The position numbers and the translations under genes were made by a program. The notes beneath the pieces were generated by a model. The model did no database searches. It worked only from the letters and a program-made list of their open reading frames with translations, and was not told the origin of the DNA. A stretch of 64,000 nt of DNA from Mangrovimonas cancribranchiae. Lineage in GTDB: Bacteria; Bacteroidota; Bacteroidia; Flavobacteriales; Flavobacteriaceae. Shown here piece by piece: positions 1-9,563 of the stretch (position 1 is its first letter; every line of letters begins with the position of its first letter). The stretch lies in contig NZ_CP136925.1 in the NCBI RefSeq assembly GCF_037126245.1, positions 922,001 to 986,000 of the forward strand, given 5' to 3'.

Positions 1-234
1 AAGCCCTTGAGTTGTGCGACTATCTACATTAATTTTTTGTAGCATAGGAAAGCCAAAAGCAGCAGTTTTTCCTGTTCCTGTTTGTGCTAAAGCAACTAAG
101 TCTTGCTCTTCGTTTTCTTTGTTTAAAAGTGTTGGGATTGCTTTTTCTTGAACTTCACTAGGGGTTTCAAATCCTAAATCAGAAATAGCTTGTAATAGGT
201 CGTTATTAAGACCTAAATCTTGAAATGTGTTCAT
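1..234 (-). CDS. DEAD-box RNA helicase, N-terminal part (cut by window start)
   Basis: ATP-dependent RNA helicase of the DEAD-box family, probably acting in ribosome assembly or mRNA turnover in the cytoplasm. Only the first 78 residues are in the window; the reading frame runs off the left edge. Visible are the Q-motif region (phenylalanine then GFETPSEVQEKAIP, residues about 20-34) and motif I, AQTGTGKT (residues 50-57), the ATP-binding P-loop. The start follows the MNTFQDLGL pattern usual for these helicases. The 5' leader is long, over 100 nt from the predicted promoter, and contains a small hairpin (321-335), which is common for cold-responsive helicase genes. The family is certain; the exact paralogue is not, because motifs II-VI are missing. 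Confidence 0.93.
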   Translation of the reverse strand, partial: MNTFQDLGLNNDLLQAISDLGFETPSEVQEKAIPTLLNKENEEQDLVALAQTGTGKTAAFGFPMLQKINVDSRTTQGL

Positions 235-346
235 TTTGTTTTAATAAGTATTCGATTGTATGTTGTGGTGTTACCTAGAAGCGAATCGACATACTTAACC
301 TTAAAACTTCTTGTAACACATCCTCACCCTGAGGAATTTAAAGCGG

Positions 347-354
347 CAAAGATA
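347..354 (-). promoter_or_regulatory. Predicted -7 box of the helicase gene
   Basis: The minus strand reads TATCTTTG, a perfect match to the Bacteroidota -7 consensus TAnnTTTG. It would start transcription about 105 nt upstream of the helicase ATG. No clear TTTG -33 element is seen at the usual 19-21 nt spacing, so this rests on the -7 box alone. Confidence 0.45.
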
Positions 355-443
355 CGCTTTTATTATGAATATCTTTTTTTGAAACCTTTTTTTGTTTTTC
401 AAAGCGTAATTCATGTAATTTACACCCTGACAAAAGGAGTGTA

Positions 444-1456
444 ATGATTTCCAAAGAATTAAACGTAATATCAATTATAACTGTATTTGTTTTAAGCTTT
501 TTAGGTGCTCAGCAGAGTAATGCACAAATAATTAAAGATTCACTAAATATTATTGAAACAGTTGATACGCTTTTTATAGATCGCGATTTCTCTAATTATT
601 CACTACGGGTTTTTACAAATTACAAAGGGAGAACTTTAAAACTGAAGGATGATAATTCTAAATCGCGCTTTGTGCCTAATAACCGGCATGGAATAGGAAT
701 AGGGGTAGCTAACAGTAAAATGGTTTTAGATATAGCCTTTAATTTAAAAACAAAGAAAAAGAATGCTACAAAACGGTTTGATATGCAAGGCGCCACTATA
801 CTTGGTAAACATAACTATGTGAGCTTTTATTTGCAGTCTTACAAAGGGTTTTTAGCAAAAAATGATTTTGGCGAACCTTCGGTTTTTAGAGGGGATATCA
901 AATCGCTTACAGCTGGGTTTAATTATTTATACACATTATCTGAAATAGAGTTTTCGTATTCGCTTTTAAAAGCAGGATTAGCAAGAAAACATAAAAATGT
1001 TTATATAACTGGGGGATTGGGTGTTTTTGCTTTTTTGATTATTTCTCGGCAAACGAAGCTATTTTGCCACAACAGTATTACGAATATTATAGCAACCAAG
1101 GGCAAATAAAACGCTATAAAGGCATGGGGGCTGGTGTTTTAGGAGGGCTTTTGTCGGTTTTTGTGTTGCCAAAAAATATAATAGCATCTTGTAATCTTAT
1201 GCCTGGTGTTGCACTTATTAATAACCAAGTGGTTTTAAATAATGATGATGATTATCGCCCCAAAAAACCAATGCTTTATAAATTAGATTTTACACTTTCT
1301 TTAGGATATAACTTTAAGCGTTTTTATGTTAATTTAAGTTATGGTGGCGGAACTTACTTTACAAATTTAGGCCATGGCAATAAATATCATTCTAATATTT
1401 CTAACGCAAAATTAGCTGTTGGATATAAGCTTAAAAAGAAACGCGCTAAGCATTAG
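444..1456 (+). pseudogene. DUF4421-family outer-membrane-like protein, interrupted by a frameshift
   Basis: A secreted beta-rich protein of unknown function, resembling the flavobacterial DUF4421 family. The first reading frame (444-1109) starts with a signal peptide ending in SNAQ and is preceded by a rare good ribosome-binding site, AAAGGAG, 4 nt before the ATG. It leaves the family pattern after GGLGVFAF. The pattern resumes in the -1 frame as FDYFSANEAILPQQYY and continues to 1456. The switch lies in the T6 run at 1031-1036, so a single missing T restores a 338-residue protein of normal length. The sequence at the shift, T-TTT-TTG, is also a legal -1 slippery heptamer. A real mutation, a homopolymer sequencing error and programmed frameshifting are all possible. 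The family call is fairly secure; the pseudogene status is not. Confidence 0.65.
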
Positions 1457-1463
1457 TATAAGT

Positions 1464-2039
1464 TTAAATACGATTTAAAAAATCAACTAACTTATTGACA
1501 GCTTTTCCACGATGCCCAATTAGGTTTTTTTCTTCTAAAGACATTTCAGCAAATGTTTTGTTGTAACCTTCAGCTTTAAAAATAGGGTCGTAGCCAAAAC
1601 CTTTGTCGCCTTGCTTTTTAAGGGTGATTTCACCTTTGCAAATGCCCGTAAACGTATTGGTATTGCCATTTAAAATTAATGCGATTACGGTTTTAAACTG
1701 TGCCGTTCTATTGGTTTTTGTTTTAAGGTTGTCTAGTAGTTTGTTCATATTATCGTTAGCATTACGTTGCGGACCAGCATACCGTGCTGAGAAAACACCA
1801 GGATCGCCATCTAGCGCACTAACTTCTAAACCAGTATCATCGGCAAAACAATCGTATCCATAATGCTGTTTAATATATTCTACTTTTTGCAAAGCATTAC
1901 CTTTTATGGTATGTTGTGTTTCTGGAATATCTTCATTGCAACCTATATCTTTTAAACTTAATAATGTAATATGTTCGGGGATTAGTGTTTGAACTTCTTT
2001 TAGTTTATTTAGATTATTGGTGGCAAAAACAATTTTCAT
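1464..2039 (-). CDS. rdgB: Non-canonical purine NTP pyrophosphatase (RdgB/HAM1 family)
   Basis: Hydrolyses dITP, XTP and related deaminated purine nucleoside triphosphates to monophosphate and pyrophosphate, cleaning the nucleotide pool. At 191 aa it has the normal family length. Visible family motifs are the N-terminal FATNNLNKLKEV substrate loop (residues 5-16), the metal-binding stretch FADDTGLEV (about 65-73) and PGVFSARYAG, and the C-terminal GFGYDPIF and SHRGKA-type (here GHRGKA) nucleotide-binding motifs. It converges on the DUF4421 gene with only 7 nt between the stops. The function is assigned by family, with high confidence. Confidence 0.96.
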   Translation of the reverse strand: MKIVFATNNLNKLKEVQTLIPEHITLLSLKDIGCNEDIPETQHTIKGNALQKVEYIKQHYGYDCFADDTGLEVSALDGDPGVFSARYAGPQRNANDNMNKLLDNLKTKTNRTAQFKTVIALILNGNTNTFTGICKGEITLKKQGDKGFGYDPIFKAEGYNKTFAEMSLEEKNLIGHRGKAVNKLVDFLNRI

Positions 2040-2191
2040 GATAAAGAGTAAATTAGATGCTAAAAATATTAAAGAAAAATTTCAAAAACAGCTTGTATAA
2101 AAAATATTTTTTAATGTGATAATTCTCATGTTTTATTCTTATTTTAAGGATTACATTTGATGATATAAATAACCCTATAATCTTATAAGAT

Positions 2192-2491
2192 ATGACAATC
2201 AACATTAGATACGTAAACATGGATACGAGTGAGGCACTTTCTAGTTACACAGAAAAAAAGTTACACCCTTTAGCTAAAAAACATGAATTTATAATAGGTT
2301 GCGATGTAGCTTTTAAGTTAGATAATAACCAAAAAGAACAAGGACACATTTGTAATATGGAATTGAGTTTACCTGGGCCACGTATCTTTGCCACTTCAAC
2401 AGAGAAAAATTTTGAAATGGCAGTTAAAGAAACCATAAGTGATTTAGAAAAACAACTTAAAAAAAGAAAGCATATATTTAATACACATTAA
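2192..2491 (+). CDS. hpf: Ribosome hibernation promoting factor (short HPF/RaiA type)
   Basis: Small ribosome-associated protein that binds the 30S decoding channel and helps shut down or dimerise ribosomes in slow growth. The 99-residue length, the beta-alpha-beta-beta-beta-alpha pattern, the N-terminal INIRYVNMDTSEALSSYTE and the central lysine-rich segment fit the single-domain HPF/YfiA family. It lacks the C-terminal dimerisation domain of long HPF. It stands alone between divergent rdgB and a terminator (2516-2552), so it is probably monocistronic. The AT-rich upstream segment 2156-2185 may hold its promoter but matches the consensus poorly. Confidence 0.9.
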   Translation: MTINIRYVNMDTSEALSSYTEKKLHPLAKKHEFIIGCDVAFKLDNNQKEQGHICNMELSLPGPRIFATSTEKNFEMAVKETISDLEKQLKKRKHIFNTH

Positions 2492-2515
2492 TATACAAGT
2501 TTAATTTAAAAAATA

Positions 2516-2552
2516 AAGCCTTGTAGAGCCTATCCACTCTGCAAGGCTTTTT
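2516..2552 (+). terminator. Rho-independent terminator after hpf
   Basis: A 13-bp stem (2516-2528 pairing with 2537-2549, one G-T pair) with an 8-nt loop, ending in a run of Ts. It separates hpf from the peptidase gene. Confidence 0.9.
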
Positions 2553-2612
2553 AAATTGTTAAAGCTGTATAGAGAATTGTATATTTGTGTTAAACCAAAC
2601 TTGAAGTTTCCA

Positions 2613-4682
2613 ATGAAAAAAAAAGTATTTCCACTAGTCATTCTATTGCTTATGTTAAACTGTGAAAAGAAAAAAGATGTAAAAGACATTGAACTTGCAG
2701 CAGATAATCCGTTTAATGTAAAGCTAAACGAGCCTTTTGATTACGCTAAAGTTACTGGGCAATCTATAGTAGATTTTATCACTTTTGAGATTGAAGATAA
2801 CACAGCAGCTTTAGAAAGTATAAAAAAAGAAACCACTCCAAATTTTGACAATGTTGTGGCACCTTTTGATGCTATAATTAATAGCTTAAATCAAGCTGGG
2901 AGCAATGCTTTTATGTTGTATTGGACGTCAACCGATTCTTTAACTCGAGCCAAAGGATTAGAATATTCCCAAAAACTGGACTCACTAAACACAGTAATTT
3001 ATTCAGATAAGGCTCTATTCAACCAGTTTGAAAAAGTAGCTTCATTAGAAGACTACAATGCTTTAAGTGATAAGAAAAAACGACTTGTAGATGATACTAT
3101 TGATAAATTTAAGCAATCAGGTGTAAACTTAAGCGAGGAAGACTTGCGAAAATTTAAGACCCTAAGAGCCGAAATTACTGATTTAACATCTCAGTACTCA
3201 ACCAATATGAATACGGCAAACTTAGTGTTAGATCTAGATGAATCTGGCGCTGAAGGTTTACCGGATAGTTTTATAGATAAATTTAAAACCGAAGATGGGT
3301 TATATAAAATTCCAGTGCAACCATCAACACGGCAACCAGTAATGGAAAATGCTACAAAAGCTGAAACTAGAAAAGCCTATCAGGTGTTATATTCTACAAG
3401 AGGTACCGAAAAGAATATGGAAATTTTAGACCAATTGGTAGAAAAGCGCTATCAAATAGGTAAATTAATGGGTCACGATTCTTATGCAGGCTACAACTTG
3501 GTGCCTAAAATGGCCAAAAACCCAGAAACCGTTTGGAAGTTTATAAACGGATTGATAGCAGAATCTAAAGAAAAAGCTATTGCCGATATCGACGTTTTAA
3601 AAAATGCCAGAGAAAAATTAGATGGTATTGCTAAAGATCAAAAGCTAAATGCTTGGGATGTGTCTTATTACAACAACCAAATTTTAAAAAACAACTATCA
3701 AGTAGATAGTGAGAAAATACGTGAGTATTTACCTATGGAAGCATGTCTTGAAGGAATGTTTGATTTGTATCAAGAGTTATTAGGTGTTGAGTTTAAAAAA
3801 AATCAAGATGCATCAGTATGGCATGATGACGTTCAAGCCTATGAAGTCTACGCAGAAGGAAAACTAAGTGGACGCTTTTATTTAGACCTTTATCCACGAC
3901 CATTTAAAGAATCTTGGTTTTATGCTGTACCCCTTTCCACAGGTAAGCAAATGGAAAATGGTTATGAAGTGCCGGTTGCCATGATGTTGTGTAACTTTAC
4001 TAAACCAACCGAAGAGTTACCGTCGCTTATTACGCATGATGAATTAGAAACCTTATTCCATGAGTTTGGACATATTATGGACGGTATGTCCTATGAGGGC
4101 GAATTTAGCTTGCAGTCAGATTCTAAAACAGATTTTACAGAAGCTATGTCTCAAATATTTGAAAACTGGATTTGGGATTATAATATTTTAAGCTCGTTTG
4201 CCAAACATTATGAAACGGGCGAAGTGTTACCTAAGGAACTATTTGATAATATGGTAAAAGCCAAAAATGTATCGTCTGGATTAGCAGCTCAAAGCTCTTT
4301 AAGATTATGTACTTATGATATGAACTTGTACGACAAATACAATCCTGAAAACCCGTTTGATACCGACCAATTATGGAAAGATATAGATGCTCAATTAGGT
4401 GTAATGGATTGGTATATAGAGGGTACTCATCCGCAATCTTGTTGGATTCATATTAATACACACCCGGTATATTATTATGGTTATTTATGGTCCGAAGTGT
4501 ATGCGCAGGATATGTTTGCGGTTTTTGAAAAGAACGGATTACGAGACCAAGAAACAGGTGTAAAGTATAGAAAGCTAATATTAGCAAACGGAAGTCAAAG
4601 AGATGTAGAAGAAGCTGTTGAAGAGTTTTTAGGAAGACCAATGAATAATGAGGCTTACATTAAGAGTTTAGGATTAGAATAG
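2613..4682 (+). CDS. dcp: M3-family zinc peptidyl-dipeptidase, lipoprotein
   Basis: Zinc metallopeptidase of family M3 (Dcp/oligopeptidase A type) that trims short peptides, here probably in the periplasm or on a membrane surface. The start at 2613 is preferred over an in-frame start at 2556 because it gives MKKKVFPLVILLLMLNC, a lipoprotein signal with the lipid-acceptor Cys right after LMLN. The zinc site HEFGH is at residues 483-487, with the third ligand Glu in the following segment (DFTEAMSQIFE). The C-terminal substrate-binding GYLWSEVYAQDMF is also typical. At 689 aa it is normal for Dcp. The gene abuts convergent rlmH with no spacer. Confidence 0.93.
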   Translation: MKKKVFPLVILLLMLNCEKKKDVKDIELAADNPFNVKLNEPFDYAKVTGQSIVDFITFEIEDNTAALESIKKETTPNFDNVVAPFDAIINSLNQAGSNAFMLYWTSTDSLTRAKGLEYSQKLDSLNTVIYSDKALFNQFEKVASLEDYNALSDKKKRLVDDTIDKFKQSGVNLSEEDLRKFKTLRAEITDLTSQYSTNMNTANLVLDLDESGAEGLPDSFIDKFKTEDGLYKIPVQPSTRQPVMENATKAETRKAYQVLYSTRGTEKNMEILDQLVEKRYQIGKLMGHDSYAGYNLVPKMAKNPETVWKFINGLIAESKEKAIADIDVLKNAREKLDGIAKDQKLNAWDVSYYNNQILKNNYQVDSEKIREYLPMEACLEGMFDLYQELLGVEFKKNQDASVWHDDVQAYEVYAEGKLSGRFYLDLYPRPFKESWFYAVPLSTGKQMENGYEVPVAMMLCNFTKPTEELPSLITHDELETLFHEFGHIMDGMSYEGEFSLQSDSKTDFTEAMSQIFENWIWDYNILSSFAKHYETGEVLPKELFDNMVKAKNVSSGLAAQSSLRLCTYDMNLYDKYNPENPFDTDQLWKDIDAQLGVMDWYIEGTHPQSCWIHINTHPVYYYGYLWSEVYAQDMFAVFEKNGLRDQETGVKYRKLILANGSQRDVEEAVEEFLGRPMNNEAYIKSLGLE

Positions 4683-5156
4683 TTATTGATGATGATAAGG
4701 CTCGTTGCGTAGAATGGTAAAGCCGCGATAGAGTTGTTCAACAAAGAATAAGCGAATCATTTGATGGGAAAAGGTCATTTTACTTAATGACAGTTTCCCA
4801 TTCGCTTTTTTATACACTTCTTCAGAAAATCCAAAAGGACCACCAATAACAAAAACGAGTTGTTTAATACCAGAATTCATATGTTTTTGTAAATAGTTTG
4901 AAAATACAACAGAAGTCATTTGTTTACCATTTTCATCTAATAATACAAGAGCATCGGTAGAGGCTATTTTTTTTAAAATAAGCTCGCCTTCTTTTTGTTT
5001 TTGTTGGTTTTCAGAAAGAGTTTTACGGTTTTTAATATCAGGTATTATTTCAAACTCGAACTTAACATAAAAACCTAAGCGTTTTTGGTAATCGTTAATT
5101 AAGGTTTGTAATTGTTTATTATCTGTTTTGCCAACAGCTAGAAGTTTTATGTTCAT
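4683..5156 (-). CDS. rlmH: 23S rRNA (pseudouridine1915-N3)-methyltransferase RlmH
   Basis: SPOUT-class methyltransferase that methylates pseudouridine 1915 in helix 69 of 23S rRNA, using S-adenosylmethionine, on the assembled 70S ribosome. The 157-aa length and the knot motifs VLLDENGKQMTS, FVIGGPFGFSEEV and the C-terminal LSKMTFSHQMIRLFFVEQLYRG are diagnostic. It is transcribed towards the peptidase gene; the two genes are directly adjacent at their 3' ends. Confidence 0.97.
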   Translation of the reverse strand: MNIKLLAVGKTDNKQLQTLINDYQKRLGFYVKFEFEIIPDIKNRKTLSENQQKQKEGELILKKIASTDALVLLDENGKQMTSVVFSNYLQKHMNSGIKQLVFVIGGPFGFSEEVYKKANGKLSLSKMTFSHQMIRLFFVEQLYRGFTILRNEPYHHQ

Positions 5157-5307
5157 ACTACTAAATTAAAATGTAAAAATAATAGAAACTATTTGTTTGT
5201 CTATTTATTAAAATGAAAATTATATAGGCTAATTTTACTCAAATCTTGTTACACTCAAATAGAGTTAATACAAAATCAATTTGTAATTTAGCGTAAAAAC
5301 AAAACTT

Positions 5308-6165
5308 ATGATTTCCGAAGAACAATTTGATAAAGAAATAGAGCTAATCATATCCAATGCCGTTAGGGAAGATGTTGGCGATGGCGATCATAGCTCGTTA
5401 GCTTGTATTCCAAAGGATGCCGAAGGGCAAGCAAAACTACTGGTTAAAGACGAAGGTATAATTGCAGGGGTAGAGTTTGCAAAGCAAGTCTTTAAATATG
5501 TAGATAAAGGCTTGAAAATAAAAACATTTATTAAAGATGGACATAGTGTAAAATATGGCGATATTGTATTTTATGTACAAGGTTCTTCACAGTCCATTTT
5601 AAAAGCAGAACGTTTGGTGCTTAATGCCATGCAACGTATGAGTGCCATTGCCACTAAAACAAGACAGTTTGTAGATGTTTTAGAAGGCACTAAAACTAAT
5701 ATTTTAGACACAAGAAAAACCACGCCAGGTATTCGCGCTTTAGAAAAATGGGCTGTTAAAATAGGCGGTGGTGAAAACCATAGATTCGCTCTTTACGATA
5801 TGATTATGCTAAAAGATAATCATATTGACTTTGCAGGAGGCATTACCAAAGCTATTACTAAAACTCAAAACTATTTAAAAGAGCATCAAAAAGATTTAAA
5901 AATTATTGTTGAAGCACGCGATTTAGACGAGATAAAAGAAATTTTAAAGAGCGATGGCATTCATCGTATTTTAATAGATAACTTCAATTTTGAGGATACT
6001 AAAAAAGCGGTGCAACTTATTGGTGATAAATGTCAAACAGAATCTTCGGGAGGTATTACTTTAAAAACAGCAAGACAATATGCCGAGTGTGGTGTAGACT
6101 ATATTTCTTCGGGTGCATTAACACACTCGGTTTATAATATGGATTTAAGCTTAAAAGCGGTGTAA
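5308..6165 (+). CDS. nadC: Nicotinate-nucleotide pyrophosphorylase (carboxylating)
   Basis: Quinolinate phosphoribosyltransferase, converting quinolinate and PRPP to nicotinate mononucleotide, CO2 and pyrophosphate in de novo NAD synthesis. At 285 aa it is standard length. Visible motifs are EDVGDGDHSS near the N-terminus, the active-site stretch DTRKTTPGIRALEKWAV with its basic PRPP-binding residues, GGGENHR, LKDNH and the C-terminal ESSGGI...SSGALTHS phosphate-binding region. The YihY-type gene follows after only 3 nt, and priA after that, so the three may be one transcript. Confidence 0.97.
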   Translation: MISEEQFDKEIELIISNAVREDVGDGDHSSLACIPKDAEGQAKLLVKDEGIIAGVEFAKQVFKYVDKGLKIKTFIKDGHSVKYGDIVFYVQGSSQSILKAERLVLNAMQRMSAIATKTRQFVDVLEGTKTNILDTRKTTPGIRALEKWAVKIGGGENHRFALYDMIMLKDNHIDFAGGITKAITKTQNYLKEHQKDLKIIVEARDLDEIKEILKSDGIHRILIDNFNFEDTKKAVQLIGDKCQTESSGGITLKTARQYAECGVDYISSGALTHSVYNMDLSLKAV

Positions 6166-6168
6166 TGT

Positions 6169-7107
6169 ATGACCAAACCTATAGAGGATAAACTTGAAAA
6201 AATACCTGTATTAAATCTTGTGGTTAAATTTTTAAAAACAATTAAACTACCTGGTTTTGAAGGCCTGTCTTTATACGATTTACTAGAACTTTATATTATT
6301 GGTATAGCTAAAGGTGCTTTAACAACCCGTGCTAGTGCTATTGCGTTTAGTTTTTTTACGGCCTTGTTTCCGTTTTTATTATTTGTGTTAATTGTTATTC
6401 CGTATATTCCAATAGCTGATTTTAAAATTGATTTTCTTCGGTTTTTAAACTCGTTTTTACCACCAAGTACCTCCGATTTTTTCTTTCATAATATTTTTGA
6501 AAATATTGATAACACCCAACGTGGCGGATTATTATCATCGGTATTACTAGTATCGGTGTTTTTAATGGCAAATGGAATTAGTGCAGTATTTTCTGGGTTT
6601 GAAAATTCGTATCATGAACAATTATCGAGAAACGTTGTTAAACAATATTTATATGCTTTAGGTGTAGCGTTAATTCTAGCATTTCTTTTAATTCTTACAG
6701 TGCTGGTTTTAGGGTATTTTCAAATTTATGTTATAGGTAACTTAGAAAGTTATGGCGTTGTGAAAAATGTAGAGACCTGGATGATTATTGCAAAATATGG
6801 TTTTTTTGTTCTCATGGTATATTTAGCAACAGCTACTTTGTATTATTTTGGAACCAAGGAAGGAAAAGCCTCTAAGTTTTTCTCGATAGGAGCTGTATTA
6901 ACGACTGTTTTAATTATTATTACCTCGTATTTATTTGGTATTTATATCGAGAACTTTTCTAAGTACAACGAACTCTATGGATCTATAGGTGCTTTGCTTA
7001 TTCTACTGTTTTATTTATGGTTAAACTCCAATATTCTTCTTTTAGGTTACGAGCTAAACGCTTCTTTAAATCGCTTGCGTAAGATTAACGAAAAAAGTAT
7101 GTTTTAA
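6169..7107 (+). CDS. YihY/BrkB-family inner-membrane protein
   Basis: Polytopic membrane protein of the YihY (formerly mis-called RNase BN) family. The molecular role is not established. Of the 312 residues, the region from about 50 to 295 contains six hydrophobic segments, for example FFTALFPFLLFVLIVIPYI, SSVLLVSVFLMANGISAVF and IGALLILLFYLWLNSNILLL. The SRAAAIAF-like ASAIAFSFFTALFPF and the C-terminal W-x-N-S-N-I-LLLGYELNA are hallmarks. It sits between nadC and priA with spacers of 3 and 1 nt. Confidence 0.92.
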   Translation: MTKPIEDKLEKIPVLNLVVKFLKTIKLPGFEGLSLYDLLELYIIGIAKGALTTRASAIAFSFFTALFPFLLFVLIVIPYIPIADFKIDFLRFLNSFLPPSTSDFFFHNIFENIDNTQRGGLLSSVLLVSVFLMANGISAVFSGFENSYHEQLSRNVVKQYLYALGVALILAFLLILTVLVLGYFQIYVIGNLESYGVVKNVETWMIIAKYGFFVLMVYLATATLYYFGTKEGKASKFFSIGAVLTTVLIIITSYLFGIYIENFSKYNELYGSIGALLILLFYLWLNSNILLLGYELNASLNRLRKINEKSMF

Positions 7108-7108
7108 T

Positions 7109-9562
7109 ATGGCTAATTTTATCGATGTCATATTACCCATTCCGGTTCCTAATAAGTTTACGTATTTGGTTTCAGCAGCCGAGGCGCAATTTTTAACTCC
7201 AGGTGTAAGAGTATCGGTACCCTTTGGGAAAACTAAAATTTATACAGCTTTGGTTTACCAAATACATAACACACCACCTGAAGTTTACGAGCCCAAAGAA
7301 ATACATCAAATTTTAGATGATGCTCCCATAGTAACTAAGCAACAATTGGAGTTTTGGCATTGGACAGCGTCGTATTACATGTGTGCGGTAGGAGAAGTTA
7401 TGCGAGCCGCATTACCAAATGCTTTTTTATTGGAAAGTGAAACGGTAATTAGCGGTAAAACAGATGTTGTTTTAAAGGATTCCGAATTAAAAGATGATGA
7501 GTTTTTAGTGTACGAAGCACTTCAGCATCAAACGTCACTTAGTGTTCATGAGATTTCAAATATTTTAGATAAAAAAAATGTGCTTCCAGTCATTAAACGC
7601 CTACTAGAAAAAAAGGTGATTAATGTTCAGGAAGAAATATACGAAAAGTATAAGCCCAAGTTAGTTAGGTATGTTAAATTTCCTAAAACGTATCAATCTG
7701 ACAATGCTTTAAAAGATGTGTTAGATGGTTTAAGTCGAGCTCCAAAACAGCGAGACGTTGTCCTAACGTTATTTTCATTAATAGCAAAATCTAAAAAACC
7801 TATTAAGGTTAAAGAATTGATAAATGCAAGTCAATCCTCATCAGCTATTATTAAAACGTTAATAGACAAAGGAATTCTAGAGGCTTATTACCTAAAAACA
7901 GATAGAGTTCAGTTTACGGGAGAAAAAAAACAAAGCAACACATTTTTAAATGAGGCTCAAGAAACAGCTTTGAAAGCCATAAAAACAGCCTTCAATCATC
8001 ACCATACTGTGTTGTTACATGGGGTAACATCCTCAGGAAAAACAGAGATTTATGTTAAACTAATAGAGGGGCAAATACGAGACGGAAAACAAGTTTTATT
8101 TTTAGTGCCTGAAATTGCTTTAACAACACAGCTAGTAAATAGGCTACAAGGGTATTTTGGTGAAGAAGTAGCGGTATTTCACTCTAAGTACTCCACTAAC
8201 GAACGTGTTGAGGTTTGGAATCAGGTTTTAAAACAATCTTCAAAAGCTAAAATTATATTAGGTGCTAGGTCGTCCATTCTATTACCGTTTCAAAATTTGG
8301 GGTTGATTATTGTAGATGAAGAACACGAACAATCTTATAAACAATTTGATCCTGCACCACGCTATCATGCTAGAGATGCTGCTGTTGTGTTAGCCAACCA
8401 GTTTCAAGCAAAAATTCTTTTAGGTTCTGCGACACCTAGTTTGGAAAGTTATTTTAATGCCAAACAAGGAAAATACGGTTTAGTAGAGCTAAAGACAAGA
8501 TATAATGATGTTTTAATGCCAGAAATTGAACTTGTTGATATTAAAGACAAGCACAAGCGAAAGCGCATGACAGGCCATTTTAGCGATCGTTTAATAGAAG
8601 AAATGCAAGAAGCCTTAGAAGAAGGTTTTCAGATTATTTTATTTCAAAATCGTAGAGGGTTTTCACCTATTGTAGAGTGTACCACTTGCGGGCATTCACC
8701 ACAATGCCCTAATTGCGACGTTAGTTTAACATATCATAAGTTTAAAGGGCAATTGCGATGTCATTATTGTGGGTATTATTCTGTAATGCCTAAAACCTGT
8801 GATGCTTGCGGAAGCCCAGATTTGGATACTAAAGGATTTGGTACCGAGCAAGTCGCTAAAGAGGTTTCAGAAATTTTTCCTGAAACAAAAGTAGGACGCA
8901 TGGATCTTGATACTACACGCGGAAAATACGGTTATGAAAAAATAATTACGGCTTTCGAACAACAAGAAATCAATGTTCTTGTGGGAACACAAATGCTAAC
9001 CAAAGGGTTGGATTTTAGAAATGTGAAACTTGTGGGGATTATGAATGCTGATAATATGCTTAATTTTCCCGATTTTAGAGCTCACGAACGCAGTTTTCAG
9101 CTCATGTTACAAGTATCGGGTAGGGCAGGGCGAACAAAAGAACGTGGTAAAGTATTAATTCAAACCTATAATCCATATCATAATATTTTACAGCAAGTAT
9201 CAACCAATGCTTATACCGATATGTTTAAAGAGCAAATGGATGATAGGTATAATTTTAAATATCCGCCGGTATACCGATTAATTAAAATTACGTTTAAACA
9301 TCGCGATTATAATAGAGTTAATGAAGGTGCTAGTTGGTATGCAAAATCGTTACGAATGGTATTTAAAGATAATGTTCTGGGGCCAGAATTTCCTCCTGTA
9401 GCTAGAATTAGAAACCAATACATTAAGCATGTGTTATTAAAAATACCGCCTAAACAATCTTTAGCTAAAACTAAAGAAGCTATTGTTAAAGTTAACAATA
9501 GCTTCATGAGTGTTAAAACGTTTAGGTCGGTTAGGGTAATATTAAATGTTGATAATTACTAA
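7109..9562 (+). CDS. priA: Primosomal replication-restart helicase PriA
   Basis: DNA helicase that recognises stalled or repaired forks and reloads the replisome. The 817-residue protein has an N-terminal 3'-DNA-binding domain, a winged-helix segment, Walker A GVTSSGKTEIY (about residue 312), the DEAH-like DEEH box and GSATPSLES. Two cysteine clusters form the zinc-binding insertion (CTTCGHSPQCPNC, then CHYCGYYS with CDACGSPD). Motif V/VI are visible as GTQMLTKGLDF and QVSGRAGR. It is convergent with the LytTR gene, separated by 1 nt. Confidence 0.98.
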   Translation: MANFIDVILPIPVPNKFTYLVSAAEAQFLTPGVRVSVPFGKTKIYTALVYQIHNTPPEVYEPKEIHQILDDAPIVTKQQLEFWHWTASYYMCAVGEVMRAALPNAFLLESETVISGKTDVVLKDSELKDDEFLVYEALQHQTSLSVHEISNILDKKNVLPVIKRLLEKKVINVQEEIYEKYKPKLVRYVKFPKTYQSDNALKDVLDGLSRAPKQRDVVLTLFSLIAKSKKPIKVKELINASQSSSAIIKTLIDKGILEAYYLKTDRVQFTGEKKQSNTFLNEAQETALKAIKTAFNHHHTVLLHGVTSSGKTEIYVKLIEGQIRDGKQVLFLVPEIALTTQLVNRLQGYFGEEVAVFHSKYSTNERVEVWNQVLKQSSKAKIILGARSSILLPFQNLGLIIVDEEHEQSYKQFDPAPRYHARDAAVVLANQFQAKILLGSATPSLESYFNAKQGKYGLVELKTRYNDVLMPEIELVDIKDKHKRKRMTGHFSDRLIEEMQEALEEGFQIILFQNRRGFSPIVECTTCGHSPQCPNCDVSLTYHKFKGQLRCHYCGYYSVMPKTCDACGSPDLDTKGFGTEQVAKEVSEIFPETKVGRMDLDTTRGKYGYEKIITAFEQQEINVLVGTQMLTKGLDFRNVKLVGIMNADNMLNFPDFRAHERSFQLMLQVSGRAGRTKERGKVLIQTYNPYHNILQQVSTNAYTDMFKEQMDDRYNFKYPPVYRLIKITFKHRDYNRVNEGASWYAKSLRMVFKDNVLGPEFPPVARIRNQYIKHVLLKIPPKQSLAKTKEAIVKVNNSFMSVKTFRSVRVILNVDNY

Positions 9563-9563
9563 A

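Noticed and set aside
220-444. 74-codon plus-strand frame before the DUF4421 gene
   Set aside because: It overlaps the helicase start and leader, has no ribosome-binding site and no recognisable sequence.
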